Assembly (NCBI GenBank): GCA_021613375.1
Contig: CM038719.1
Coordinates: 4,925,289 to 4,989,288, forward strand
Direction: 5' to 3'
DNA: 64,000 nt
Source of the DNA: Megaleporinus macrocephalus
Taxonomy: Eukaryota; Chordata; Actinopteri; Characiformes; Anostomidae
Shown: one piece after another, positions 1-11,300 of the stretch
Numbering within the stretch: the stretch's first letter is position 1
Layout of the letters: every line of letters starts with the position of its first letter
The notes under the pieces: generated by a model
The model's input: the letters and a program-made list of their open reading frames with translations, nothing else
Databases searched by the model: none
Told to the model about the DNA's origin: nothing
Program-made: the position numbers and the translations under genes

Positions 1-215
1 CTGACCTGAAACGCGCGGAACTGATGAATTACACTGACCTCGCTCGAGTCGTGACCGAACCGCCGCGTGCAGCCTTCTTAATTTGAGACACAATAAACCA
101 ACCGTGTTTTCTCCACCCGTTTAGCGACAGGCCCCGCCCTCCTGTGCTGTGATTGGCTATTAGTTCAGACATATGGACGTCTAGCCAATCAAACAGCAGT
201 CTGCCTCACAGACAG
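1..215. promoter_or_regulatory. Possible TATA-less promoter of a neighbouring gene
   Basis: The first 130 bases are CpG-rich compared with the rest of the window. A GC box (GCCCCGCCC, 131-139) is followed by an inverted CCAAT box (ATTGG, 152-156) and a forward CCAAT box (185-189). That arrangement is typical of housekeeping promoters. Read on the minus strand, the order is CCAAT, GC box, then CpG-rich leader running off the left edge, so a gene to the left is the more natural reading. No coding exon is visible. This is inference from motif content only. Confidence 0.25.
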
Positions 216-269
216 ACATAAATAATAAATAACAATAATAAAAATTAATAAACAAATAGATCTGCAGAC

Positions 270-273
270 AGAC

Positions 274-340
<67 letters not shown>

Positions 341-362
341 CAAGGCAGACATACAGACAGGC

Positions 363-432
<70 letters not shown>

Positions 433-464
433 GCAAGGCAGATATACAGACAGACAAACGGATG

Positions 465-530
<66 letters not shown>

Positions 531-568
531 CAAGGCAGATATACAGACAGACAAACAGATGGATAGAG

Positions 569-650
<82 letters not shown>

Positions 651-707
651 GCAAGGCAGATATACAGACAGACAAACGGATGGATAGATAGATAGATAGA
701 TAGATAT

Positions 708-760
<53 letters not shown>

Positions 761-827
761 CAAGGCAGATATACAGACAGACAAACAGATGGATAGAGAG
801 ATAGATAGATAGATAGATAGATAGATA
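270..827. repeat. GATA tetranucleotide array with ordered interruptions
   Basis: Long runs of GATA/TAGA are broken by about six related interruptions carrying CAAGGCAGATATACAGACAG-like sequence. Blocks of pure repeat and interruption alternate regularly, which makes a higher-order repeat rather than a simple microsatellite. GATA runs of this kind are the core of Bkm-type satellites known from vertebrates. The long YLSI-type reading frames on the minus strand are by-products of the four-base repeat. Confidence 0.97.
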
Positions 828-1262
828 ACTCTTAACTCTTTCCAAGCTTCTCCTAAACAACCCAGTATTATTTACAGTTCTCATCTAATACCTGCTTTGA
901 CTGCTCAGTACTTCATTAAGATAAATCAAGATTTGCTGCTGAAGGAACTGAACACATTCATACAATGTCTGGGGCGTCCAGGAGAAATCTGGAACCTAAC
1001 TTTGTTCTTCAAACTGGATCAAGATCTGATCTACTTCTCTCACAATAACATATTCATGTTACTTTGTATTGTATGTCTGATTATTTACATCTGTTCTAAT
1101 CAGATCTGCTGTTCTTACTGGTGAACTGTTCTGTTGATCACGAGAGGCATTTCCTTTTGATAGAGAGAGACACCTTCTGGTCATGACTTGTCAGTACAAC
1201 AGTCCTGTTTCAGTACCAGTGCAGGAACCACACAGTGGAGGGCTCTGTGATGGTGTATGTTA
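828..1262. other. Intergenic DNA, no gene seen
   Basis: Only short reading frames without coding character are present. The first 75 bases (828-900) reappear in reverse complement near 14262-14330 inside pyy intron 1, so they belong to a dispersed repeat. Confidence 0.6.
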
Positions 1263-1500
1263 TCGCTGTCCAAAGAAAAACATGTATCTTCATTTATGGT
1301 GATTTTTATTTTTCTATGTTGTTTGAACTCGACAGGTGCCGTTTACACTGTGTGAAAAGTTCATAATGAATAGACCAATAGAAATGCTCCAAAAAAGCCT
1401 GGAAAAATTCTGGTTCCATTGAGTTACATTGAAAGTAAAGACTGTTTCGGTTCTCTCCTGATGTGTTTACAATATAATTATATATAGATATGTATATATA
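1263..1500 (+). mobile_element. MITE-like element, family 1
   Basis: This copy starts with CTGTCCAAAGAAAAACATGT and contains the family core 'gaccaatagaaatgctcc' followed by 'attctggttccattga'. Related copies occur near 14998, 15925, 40335/41048 and 60740, and in both duplicated blocks below 4.8 kb. The full-length copy near 14998 begins and ends with the same CTGTCCAAAGAAA sequence in inverted orientation, the pattern expected of a small non-autonomous DNA transposon. Confidence 0.7.
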
Positions 1501-1540
1501 TGGTGAGTCAAAAGCCTCAGGACACCCTTCTATTTCGCTT

Positions 1541-2125
1541 TAGCTTTCATGTCCAACACGTATGTTACAAGCTTCACACAGTGACAGTAGAAGAGCCCTT
1601 GTTGGTGCTCGTGGTATAGAACCACATACAATACATCACCCATGTTCACTCTGAGGGACCAATTCACCAGTTCTAGTGTTCTATAGGGAAACAGTGTCTT
1701 TACTAGAGAACCACTAGAGGGCCCCTATTAAGGAGTTCACTACATTGTTTACTTTATTTATTTCACATCATTAATTTAATTATGCACTTCTATGTAGATG
1801 TACTGACAATAAAGCGTCTTGACTTGACATGTTTAATATGGCAGAATTTATATTGTCATTTTCCAAAAAAAAACAAAACATTTTTGTCGGCAGATGCTGT
1901 TTACAGTGTGTAAGTGTTTTATGATGAATGGAAAAATAGAAATGCTTCATAATCTGGTTCCATCGACTTAGTCAATGGAACCAGAATTTTTTCCAAGCTG
2001 TTTTGGAGCACTCCTATTGGTCCATTTATCATGAAATTGTCACATAATGTAAACCCTCTTTGGTGTGTTCAAATGATGCAGAAAACTTAAAATCGACAAA
2101 AATGGAGATACATGTTAAACAGCAG

Positions 2126-2169
<44 letters not shown>

Positions 2170-2852
2170 AAAATTCTGGTTCCATTGAGTTCCATTGAAA
2201 GTAAAGACTGTTTCGGTTTTCTCCTGATGTGTTTACAATGTAATTATATATAGATATGTATATATGGTGAGTCAAAAGCCTCAGGACACCCTTCTATTTC
2301 AGAAAGGAAAGGGAAAATGACGTATCTGAATACCCCAGCAAGTAATGGGAGAGGGGGCCTATCTTTTAACCTATGTCCTGAATATCGCCGGCATCTTGAA
2401 AGCCGCCATATTGGATCAAGTGCAAGTTTTCCCAATGGGAAGGTGGCCATGTAGCAGATCAAATAAGACCAGAACTCTCTCAGAAATCGATTCTCCAGCC
2501 TAAACTCTCATAATTCTTGTATTTTTCATTTATTCTACTCGCTAATATAAATAGGTCAAACAGTTTCACAGTACAAATCACGCTGCATCGTATAAACATA
2601 TGAAGAACGGGAAATTAGTTTGACTAGTTTTTCTTGTGAATATTTTAAAAAATGAAGTAGAAAATAAAGATGGCACCGTTGAGGCTGTCTCGACTGCACT
2701 AACCACACTTTGCCTTCATCTATTTATGTTTCACTCTTTCTCTTGCTTAAGACTCTTTCCGTTTCAACACAGCTCACGTTAGCTACGATAAAAACATGCT
2801 TGTTTAAATTATTTCACTGCTAGTTGTACTGTGTACGACTGTGTATGTGACA
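1541..2852. repeat. Local duplication, copy A (downstream of pyy)
   Basis: This block matches 3970-4810 in direct orientation, starting at AGCTTTCATGTCCAA and ending near GACTGTGTATGTGACA, at an offset of about 2.43-2.44 kb over its first 600 bases. It contains a head-to-head pair of family-1 MITE halves and a (TA)n run at 2131-2165. Copy A has about 450 bases that copy B lacks (mostly 2310-2735). Confidence 0.85.
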
Positions 2853-3035
2853 GTTCTGTGTGAGGGGTGGCTGTACTCCGGGGTGCTTTGTGTTGGGGGT
2901 TACTGTGAGGGTGACAACCCCCTCAGTGCTTAGTATCTACTAGTGGTTTAATAAAAGAGCACTTCTCACAGCAGAGTCTTGAGCTGCTTCTGTACTGTGT
3001 CTGAATACGCAGGGCCAGTCATCAGCAATGTGACC
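2853..3035. other. Intergenic DNA, nothing recognised
   Basis: A short unique stretch between the duplication and the SINE-like fragment. No reading frame or motif of note. Confidence 0.5.
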
Positions 3036-3500
3036 AGAAGGTCGCTGGTTCAAATCCCTTGTGCAAGACACCTACCCCTCAACTGCTCCCCAGGTGCTGT
3101 GGACAGGGCTGCTCAACCCTCTGGGCTGCAGAGTTTGTGTCCGTCCTTCTCAAGTCCTTCATCAGTGGACACAGGACGCCGCCCACAGGACACTGTTGTC
3201 TGGATAGTTTTGGTTGGTGGACGATTCTCAGTCCAGCAGTGACACTGAGGTGTTCAAACACACTAACACACCATCACCATGTCAGTGTCACTGCAGTGCT
3301 GAGAATGATTTGCCTCTTTAATAATATCTGCTCTGTGGTGGTCCTGTGGGGGTCCTGATCATTAAAGAACAGAGCAATAAAGTATACAGAGAATCAGATG
3401 AACTACAGTCTGTAGGTGTAGCTCCTGTATGGTCAGTGGAGCTGATACAGTGAGTGTAGATACAAGGAGCTGGTTTTAATGTTATGGCTGATCTGTGTAT
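3036..3500 (+). mobile_element. SINE fragment joined to a dispersed DNA repeat
   Basis: Positions 3036-3105 look like the tail of a tRNA-derived SINE. There is a B-box-like GGTTCAAATCC at 3047-3057, followed by the 'cacctacccctcaactgctc' type of sequence seen in many fish SINEs. From about 3105 a different dispersed repeat follows (…'tcctgatcattaaagaacag'… 'aatgttatggctgatc'). Reverse-complement copies of it lie in pyy intron 2 at about 8935-9270 and 11200-11505. I recall this second family as common in teleost genomes but cannot name it. Confidence 0.65.
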
Positions 3501-3515
3501 GTAAATGTAAATCCA

Positions 3516-3521
3516 TTTATT
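3516..3521 (-). terminator. Alternative polyadenylation signal for pyy
   Basis: AATAAA on the minus strand, about 400 bases beyond the pyy stop codon. It is canonical but lies close to a dispersed repeat. The nearer ATTAAA at 3660-3665 is an equal or better candidate. Confidence 0.3.
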
Positions 3522-3659
3522 TGAATATGGGTGTGTCTATAGGATAAGCCACACCCCTATCTCTTATATATATACTGTGCTGGAATCCTTTTCATCAGAA
3601 ACACGTAGGATGAATTTTGCTGACACAGCAGTTCAGATGGCACGTCATCAAGTAAGATC

Positions 3660-3665
3660 TTTAAT
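3660..3665 (-). terminator. Likely polyadenylation signal of pyy
   Basis: ATTAAA, the commonest variant signal, lies on the minus strand about 254 bases past the pyy stop. A GT-rich stretch follows. The resulting 3' UTR of about 270 bases is a normal size for this hormone family. This is a prediction from the hexamer. Confidence 0.45.
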
Positions 3666-3918
3666 CACGGTCATATGTACAAACAATAAAGAATATATCC
3701 TCTGAAAGACACGGTGACGTGTACACGCACATGTTCTCATGAATATTCAGTGTTCAGTAATAAATTATGTACAGGTCGGTTGAGGGACGGTGGAGCTGCT
3801 CCGCGTCAGTGAAGAACAACTGGACAGGCTGATGGGACGAGTGCGTTGGGCTGAAATGGATGCTGTCTGCGGGGTTTTCTGTGGAGGCACAGGAGAGCAG
3901 AGTGGACGCTACTGACCA

Positions 3919-3943
3919 TCACCATGCGTAAGAGTCTTCGTAT
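3919..3943 (-). CDS. pyy: pyy exon 4, coding part
   Basis: A polypyrimidine tract (ctctctctctttcag) ends at 3944. The exon opens with the last base of the split Arg codon, then Tyr-Glu-Asp-Ser-Tyr-Ala-Trp and TGA (3921-3919). The family usually ends in a very similar acidic, Tyr/Trp-containing heptapeptide. This micro-exon is too short for ORF finders. It was located from its acceptor, its phase (AG|A) and the heptapeptide. The 3' UTR continues to about 3640. Confidence 0.9.
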
Positions 3944-4568
3944 CTGAAAGAGAGAGAGCACGGGCGCTTCAGCTTTCATGTCCAATACGTATGTTACGAG
4001 CTTCACACAGTGACAGTAGAAGAGCCCTTGTTGGTGCTCGTGGTATAGAACCACATACAATACATCACCCACGTTCACTCTGAGGAACCAATTCACCAGT
4101 TCACCACTAGAGGGCCCCTTTTAAGGCGTTCACTACATTGTTTACTTTATTTATTTTACACCATTAATTTAATTATGCACATAGATGTACTGACAATAAA
4201 GCCTCTTGACTTGACATGTTTAATATGGCAGAATTTATATTGTCATTTAAAAAAAAATTGTCTGCAGATGCTGTTTACATTGTGTAAGTGTTTTATGATG
4301 AATGGAAAACTAGAAATGCTTCATAATCTGGTTCCATCAATATTGAAAGTAAAGCAATGATTGATATATATATCGTTGATGTCCAAAAGTGAACTTTACT
4401 TTTAATGTAAGTCAATGGAACCAGAATTTTTTCCAAGCTGTTTTGGAGCATTTCTATTGGTCCATTCATCATGAAATTGTCACACAATGTAAACCCTCTT
4501 TGGTGTGTTCAAATGATGCAGAAAACTTAAAATCAACAAAAATGGACATACATGTTAAACAGCAGCAA

Positions 4569-4641
<73 letters not shown>

Positions 4642-7059
4642 GGTCTCAGGACACCCTTCTATTTCAGAAACAAAAGGGAAAATGACGTATCTGAATACTT
4701 TTGCTTAAGACTCTTTCTGTTTCAACACAGCTCATGTTAGCTACGATAAAAACATGCTTGTTTAAATTATTTCGCTGCTAGTCGTACTGTGTATGACTGT
4801 GTATGTGACAAATAAATTACATTTGGTTTGAATCAAATTTGACTAGCTATATGTCAATCAATAGTATGTTACATAAGGTAAAAATGAGAATAAAGCTGAA
4901 ATAAGTTGAAAACTAAATTCTATACTTAGAAATCAGACCTTCAGTACAATAAAACTTATTTTAAACGTTTAAGTGATACTTTTTTCCAAATTTCAAAATT
5001 CAGTAGGATATAACTTGAATATTCAATTCACTCTAAGTTTCACTTTTTCATTTACATTTCCACTAACTTACATTTTTACTTTGTAATTCATTTACTTAAC
5101 ATTTTGAATTTTTACCTAATTTTACCTTTTTATTTTTTTTTATCCAGATAATTAAAATTTTTTAGGCAGACTGAACTTTTTAAAAGTTAAACCAGTTTTT
5201 TTTACTGCATACATTAAACCATTAATTACAAAGTATTGGCCGTTTAAGGTGATAAGATTTTGAATATTTCTAGTCATGTTTTTTTTGTAGAAATGAGTAA
5301 TTGTGTGTATTTAACTACGTTAACTGATTTTATTACTCACTTACATACTACAAATGAGAATCACTACAGCTCATGTGGTTCATTGCTGAATAAAAAGTCT
5401 TAGGATAGAAACCAAGTCTGGCACGTTTAGGGATTAACGAGATACATGGATTCAGAAAAGGTTAGTTTGGTCGTTGCTCTGAATTTCTCTACACCTCTCA
5501 TAAACACGGGGAGAGGAAACCAGCAGGACTCACAACATATACAACATAAACATACACGTTATTTACCATCAAACCCACCAGTGAACCCACACGCATCCTC
5601 TGAGTGTTTATATAAATATTAATGGTGGTAAAATCTGGAAAATCTGAAAATACTAGGTTTTCTTTGGGGACTATTTGAACCTCACAGCGCCCCGCAGCGT
5701 GTATCCCTCCACCATGAATGGAGTTTAAGACTGAGATCTTCTCTAAATTATCATAAAGAGCATCTCAGAATCAGACAGTGTATTTATAACATCTACTGTG
5801 ATAACTTTCTGTGAGGGAGCTTTTAGAGGTGGACGTCTGGTTCCATTCACCACCACTGTGAACAGTTCTGACTGTAAGTTTCTCTAAAACAGAGGGTTTC
5901 ACTCCAAACCCGCTCTGTATGACTCTGTTTACATCTTATCTATTTAATTATACACAATTTTTTTATTTCTTATTAAACGCATCGCTGCTTCTGAAGTGAG
6001 TGGACCTGAAAAAGCGGGCTGGCCAGTAAAAGGCCAGTCAGAGAGGCGTTCCTGTAACGCTCTCCTCAGTTTTTCAGCTTTTCTCCTCCGCGCTGCTTCC
6101 TGTGGATCTGAAGGCTAATTAAATCCAGTGTTAAATGTCAGGGCCTCTCAGCTATTCAGCGTGCGTCACGTCCTCAAACCCAGGGAGGAGAGGAGCCGTC
6201 CCATCTGTCCCTGCTCTCCTTACAGGTGTGAAAAATTCATCAGCTCCTCTATCTCGACCGCGCACGTCCACGCAAGCCCCTCCCAGCTATTCACACGGCC
6301 GCCCCGCGAGAACCGGCTCAGACTCTGGCCCGTTCCTAGAAAGAGCCCATCTTCAGCCGCATAGACTCAGTGTTTCTCATCACCGTGGTGTTAGTGTGAA
6401 CTTCAGACACAGACCACCGCTGTGTAAGTTGTATCTGAGGTAATTAGCGTCTAAAGACTGTGGAGTTCTGTACATTTGCCTTTCCAGTGTGACTGTGGTG
6501 GGCCACCCCAAGGGTCTTTCTAGGAATAAATTAATTTTAATTGAACAGGATTATGAGGCTTGTATTAAAACTCTGTATCTACTGGAGAAGTACTGCTCCG
6601 TTTTAGTTGGAAATAAAAGAGTTAAAATTCTGAAACTGAATTCTGAACTGAGGTATCTCTGTGGTATGTAGGCAGATATAGAACAACGAGGTCTCCCAGT
6701 GGCTGACTGAAGGTCTTACAAGTTAGTTTAACTACAAACATAATTAGGGAGTGAAAGAGGAACATTTTGGAAAAGAGAGAGAGAGAGAGAGAGAGGGATA
6801 GATAGAGACAATAAGAAAGAGTGAAAGAAAAAAGAAAGACATAAATAAATAAAGAGAGAGAGAAAGAAGGAGACAATAAGAGGAGGTGTGAAGGAAAGTG
6901 ACGGGGAGAGAGAGAGAAAAAGAGTGAGAGAGAGAGAGGAAGAAAGAAGGAAACAGTTAGAGTGTGTGAGTCAGAGGACAGAGAGAAAGACAATAAGAAA
7001 GAGAGAGAAAAAAGAAAGAAAAAGAGGGGGTAAAGAGCATGCGAGAGAGATAGAACTGA

Positions 7060-7103
<44 letters not shown>

Positions 7104-7735
7104 CTCACCTGGATCGCTGGTTGTGCTCACTGCTTTCTCCAAACAGCAGGTCTGCCATCACTCCTTCTGGAGTAGATCTCTTCCCATACCTGAGAGAAAG
7201 AGAGAGAGAAAGGAGAGATGGAGGGAGAGGACAGAAAGAGAGAGTGAGAGAGAGGACAGAAAGAGAGAAAGAGAGCGAGAGAGAGAGAGACAGAGAGAGA
7301 TACAGAGAGAGTGAGAGAGATGGAGGGAGATAAAGAGAGAGTGAGAGGAAGAGAGAGAGATACACAGAGAGATAGAGAGAGAGAACAGAGAGAGACAGAG
7401 AGAGATAGAAAGAGAAAACCGAGAGAAAGACAGAGAGAGAGATACAGAGAGAGACAGACAAAGGGAGATACAAAGAGAGAGAGAGAGATACAGAGAGAGA
7501 CAAAGAGAGATAAAGAGAGTGAGAGAGATACAGAGAGAAAGAGAGAGATACAGAGAAAGAGAGATACAAAGAGAAGGAGAGAGATACAGACAAAGGGACA
7601 TAAAGAGAGAGCAGAGAGAGAGATACAGAGAGAAAGAGAGAGAGAGACACAGAGAGATACAGAGAGAAAGAGAGAGAGACACAGAGGGATACAGAGAGAA
7701 AGAGAGAGATACAGAGAGAGATAAAGAGAGAGAAC

Positions 7736-7768
<33 letters not shown>

Positions 7769-7782
7769 GAGAGAGAGAGACG

Positions 7783-7814
<32 letters not shown>

Positions 7815-8233
7815 TACATAGAGAGAGAGATACAGAGAGATACAGAGAGAGAGAGAGAGAGAGAGAGTCAGAGAGAGACATAGAGAGAGAGAGACGGAGA
7901 GATAGAGAGAGAGAGAGAGAGAGACAAAGGGAGATAAAGAGAGAGAACAGAGAGAGAGAGACAGAGAGAGATACATAGAGAGAGAGATACAGAGAGATAC
8001 AGAGAGAGAGAGAGAGAGAGAGTCAGAGAGAGACATAGAGAGAGAGACATAGAGAGAGAGAGAGAGAGAGACAAAGGGAGATAAAGAGAGAGAACAGAGA
8101 GAGAGAGACAGAGAGAGATACATAGAGAGAGAGATACAGAGAGATACAGAGAGAGATACATAGAGAGAGAGATACAGAGAGATACAGAGAGAGAGAGACA
8201 GAGAGAGATACATAGAGAGAGAGATACAGAGAG

Positions 8234-8307
<74 letters not shown>

Positions 8308-11300
8308 TGAGGAGGTAATCAGTTCCATTATCTGGTTCGTTGGCAGGAACACAAGTTTTCTTTCAGAAGATGATGAACCTATAATGGAGCTCATCTTCTC
8401 CCACCACAGTTACAGTCCAGCTCCTCGGATACACTGACAGCAACACGGCTGCAGAGCTGAGGAGCAGCTTTAATTGCTCAGGCACTGAGCTGGTGGGACG
8501 CGTGTGGAGATACGCCTTAAGAGAGATAAAGAGACGAGCACTCTTTCAATGACGATGCCGGACGCACCAAAAAAGACGTTCCCTCTTGCAACAACTTCTT
8601 TTTGGTTCTCTGAAGAACCTTTTTAGAATTTTTAGAGGTGGACGTCTGGTTCCATTCACCACCACTGTAAACACTTCTGACTCATTCAGGGAACAAAACC
8701 TGCAACCTCGCAACCACAGGGGCGGATCCCCAACCTCCAGCCCACGACTGGCCCTCGAGGTTCTTACAAAGAAATGCAGTGTTGTCCTCTCTCCAGACAT
8801 AACGCTTCTCAGCTGAACCAAAACGTTTGGTCTCAACCGTCCACAAAACATTCTTCTTCTTCTGCTACTTACACAGCTGCCTACCTAGACAGCCTACTTA
8901 GACACTCACTAGGGTTTGAGACAGACCCATAGACTAGCCACTCAACATCTTCTTGTATCTACACTCACTGTCCACTGTATCAGCTCCACTGACCACACAG
9001 GACCTCCACTCACTGTCCACTGTATCAGCTCCACTGACCATACAGGACCTACACTTACAGACTGTAGTTGATCTGATTCTCTGTATACTTTATTACTCTG
9101 TTCTTCAATGATCAGGACCCCCACAGGACCACCACAGAGCAGATACTATTTAGGTGGTGGTTTAAACACCTCAGTGTCACTGCTGGACTAAGAATCGTCC
9201 ACCAACCAAAACTATCCAGACAACAGTGTCTTGTGGGCGGCGTCCTGTGTCCACTGATGAACACAAACTGTGCAGCAGCAGATGAGCTTCTTCTTTGGAG
9301 AGCTGTGAGTTCACCACTGCTCCTCAGCGTTGCTGGAGCCTAAAGCGAAGCTCAAGCGGCTCCTTATAAAGTGGCCCCGAGCTCAGCGCTCTCATTGACA
9401 AAGCAATTTTATGCTGAAATTCCTTCTGCGAGTCCCATCAGGCCACCCGAGGAAAAGCTGATATGGCAGCGCTCTCCGAAGCGGCCCCACCGCTGAGTCC
9501 CACCTGCGTCCCGCTGAGCATTACGATGCGAAGAGACACGCAGTTATCTGATGGAGTCACGACTGACTGCCCATCCGTTCGCCTCAGCGCCACTGGAGTG
9601 GACGGGTTTGCGGTTATAGGCTCTCGGAGAAAATCAACACTTCTCCATCACGGAGAGTTCAGCAGACGGTGAAGAACACACGCCATTTGCGGGCGGCTCT
9701 GCTGGAGGACCTGCGACTCAGACCTTCACTGTAAATAACCGACGCGTGCTCTGTCTGCTAATGTGCTCTTCGCTAACCGTTGCTGGTTGGACGCGCTTTA
9801 TAGAACATGTGTGAAAAACCCAATTCAACTTAATGAGGGACTGTAACTCCAGAGCCGGTGATTCAGAGATACAGCCCAATGTTGGAGCAGCTACATCCCA
9901 GCTAGCAGTAGAGATCTGGGCCGATTCCGGCTCTGGTTCGGTGGTGTCGGCTGTTTGCCGGGCTCGGCGCCCCACGTCTGGCCCGATTGTGGCTCTGTGC
10001 TGGCACTGTCGGCGGATGCGATGCCCTGCATGTGGCCCGATCATGGCTATGTACCGTTATTGTCGGTGGAGATGATTGCCTTGGAGATGATCCATACTGT
10101 GCCCAAGTTAAAATAATTTAATTAATAATATGTTTAATATAATATTAACATTAATAAAATAATACACACATCTTAAAATGATGTCAACATTATTTAGCAT
10201 TTATTAAGTAAACAGTTTACTTAACAACTAGGCCACAACTACAGATACGGTGGGGGCTGCTGGTACCTGCCCTAAATCACTACAAATAATAATAACAATA
10301 ATAATAATAATAATAATTCTTCTTCTTATTATTATTATTATTATTAGTAGTAGTAGTAGTACATGGTGAACAGCTGAAGCTCCTATTAGGAAATATCAGG
10401 TGGCTTGGCAAATAATGTCAGCAGAGGTTTGTTCAACACATCAGACCATCATGAGAAGAAACCTGGAGTGATGTTTTGAGGAAAGCTATGGAAGTCCAGA
10501 GAAAGGTAGTAGAAGATAGTTTGGAGTAGCATCATCTTCTGAATTGTTATCTTGAGATCACAACTTAACTGTCTTGCGATCCTAAGATAACAAAATTTGC
10601 TTTCACAAGATCTCAAGATCGATTAGTCTGGTAAAGATAATACCAGCTACGGTGGGTCTGTCTCAAAACCTAGTGAGCTCCTACATGCAGACTGTCCCAA
10701 TTCTTACATACCTTAAGCATGCTGTCTACTGAGGAACCTTATTTAGATCTGATTTTAAAGAAGCATCGAACGCTTCCTCAGCCACTAAAACAATCCCATG
10801 ATGCACCACAGGCTAATCTAGGAGCAGTGAAGTGGTTTTAAAATGTGAGTTATTTTGATTCTCTCTGGAGTTTTAATGTGTTTCTGGTCATATAATCACA
10901 CAAAACAGTATTTTATTATCAACTCTGTAACGAGTCCTTCACCATTTACACTTTTATACTCCAGACTTTTTTTAAGCCTCAGGCTATTGTGTTGGATGTG
11001 GGCCGGTAGCTTAGCAACCAGCTAAACCACCGTCATGTGCTGCAGTGGGTGGGAACAAGCCGTGACGCAGTCTCTCTCTAACTAGAGCGTCTCAGTAATC
11101 TGTTTTATGAGGAGAGATGAGGAGAGAACACTGCTACTTACACAGCTGCAACCTAGACAGCCTACTTAGACACTCACTAGGATTTGAGACAGACCCAATA
11201 AACTAGCCACTTGACATATTCTTCTATCTCCACTCACTGTCCACTGTATCAGCTCCACTGACCATACAGGAGCTCCACTTACAGACTGTAGTTCATCTGA

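Noticed and set aside
6128..6443. Frames of 78 and 102 codons in pyy intron 3
   Set aside because: Overlapping frames in one GC-rich patch, no homology recognised, no splice or promoter evidence.
7105..8213. Ser/Leu-rich frames (SLSLSL) of up to 351 codons
   Set aside because: Translation of the (CT)n tract. The only real coding part nearby is the 81-bp pyy exon 3 at its edge.
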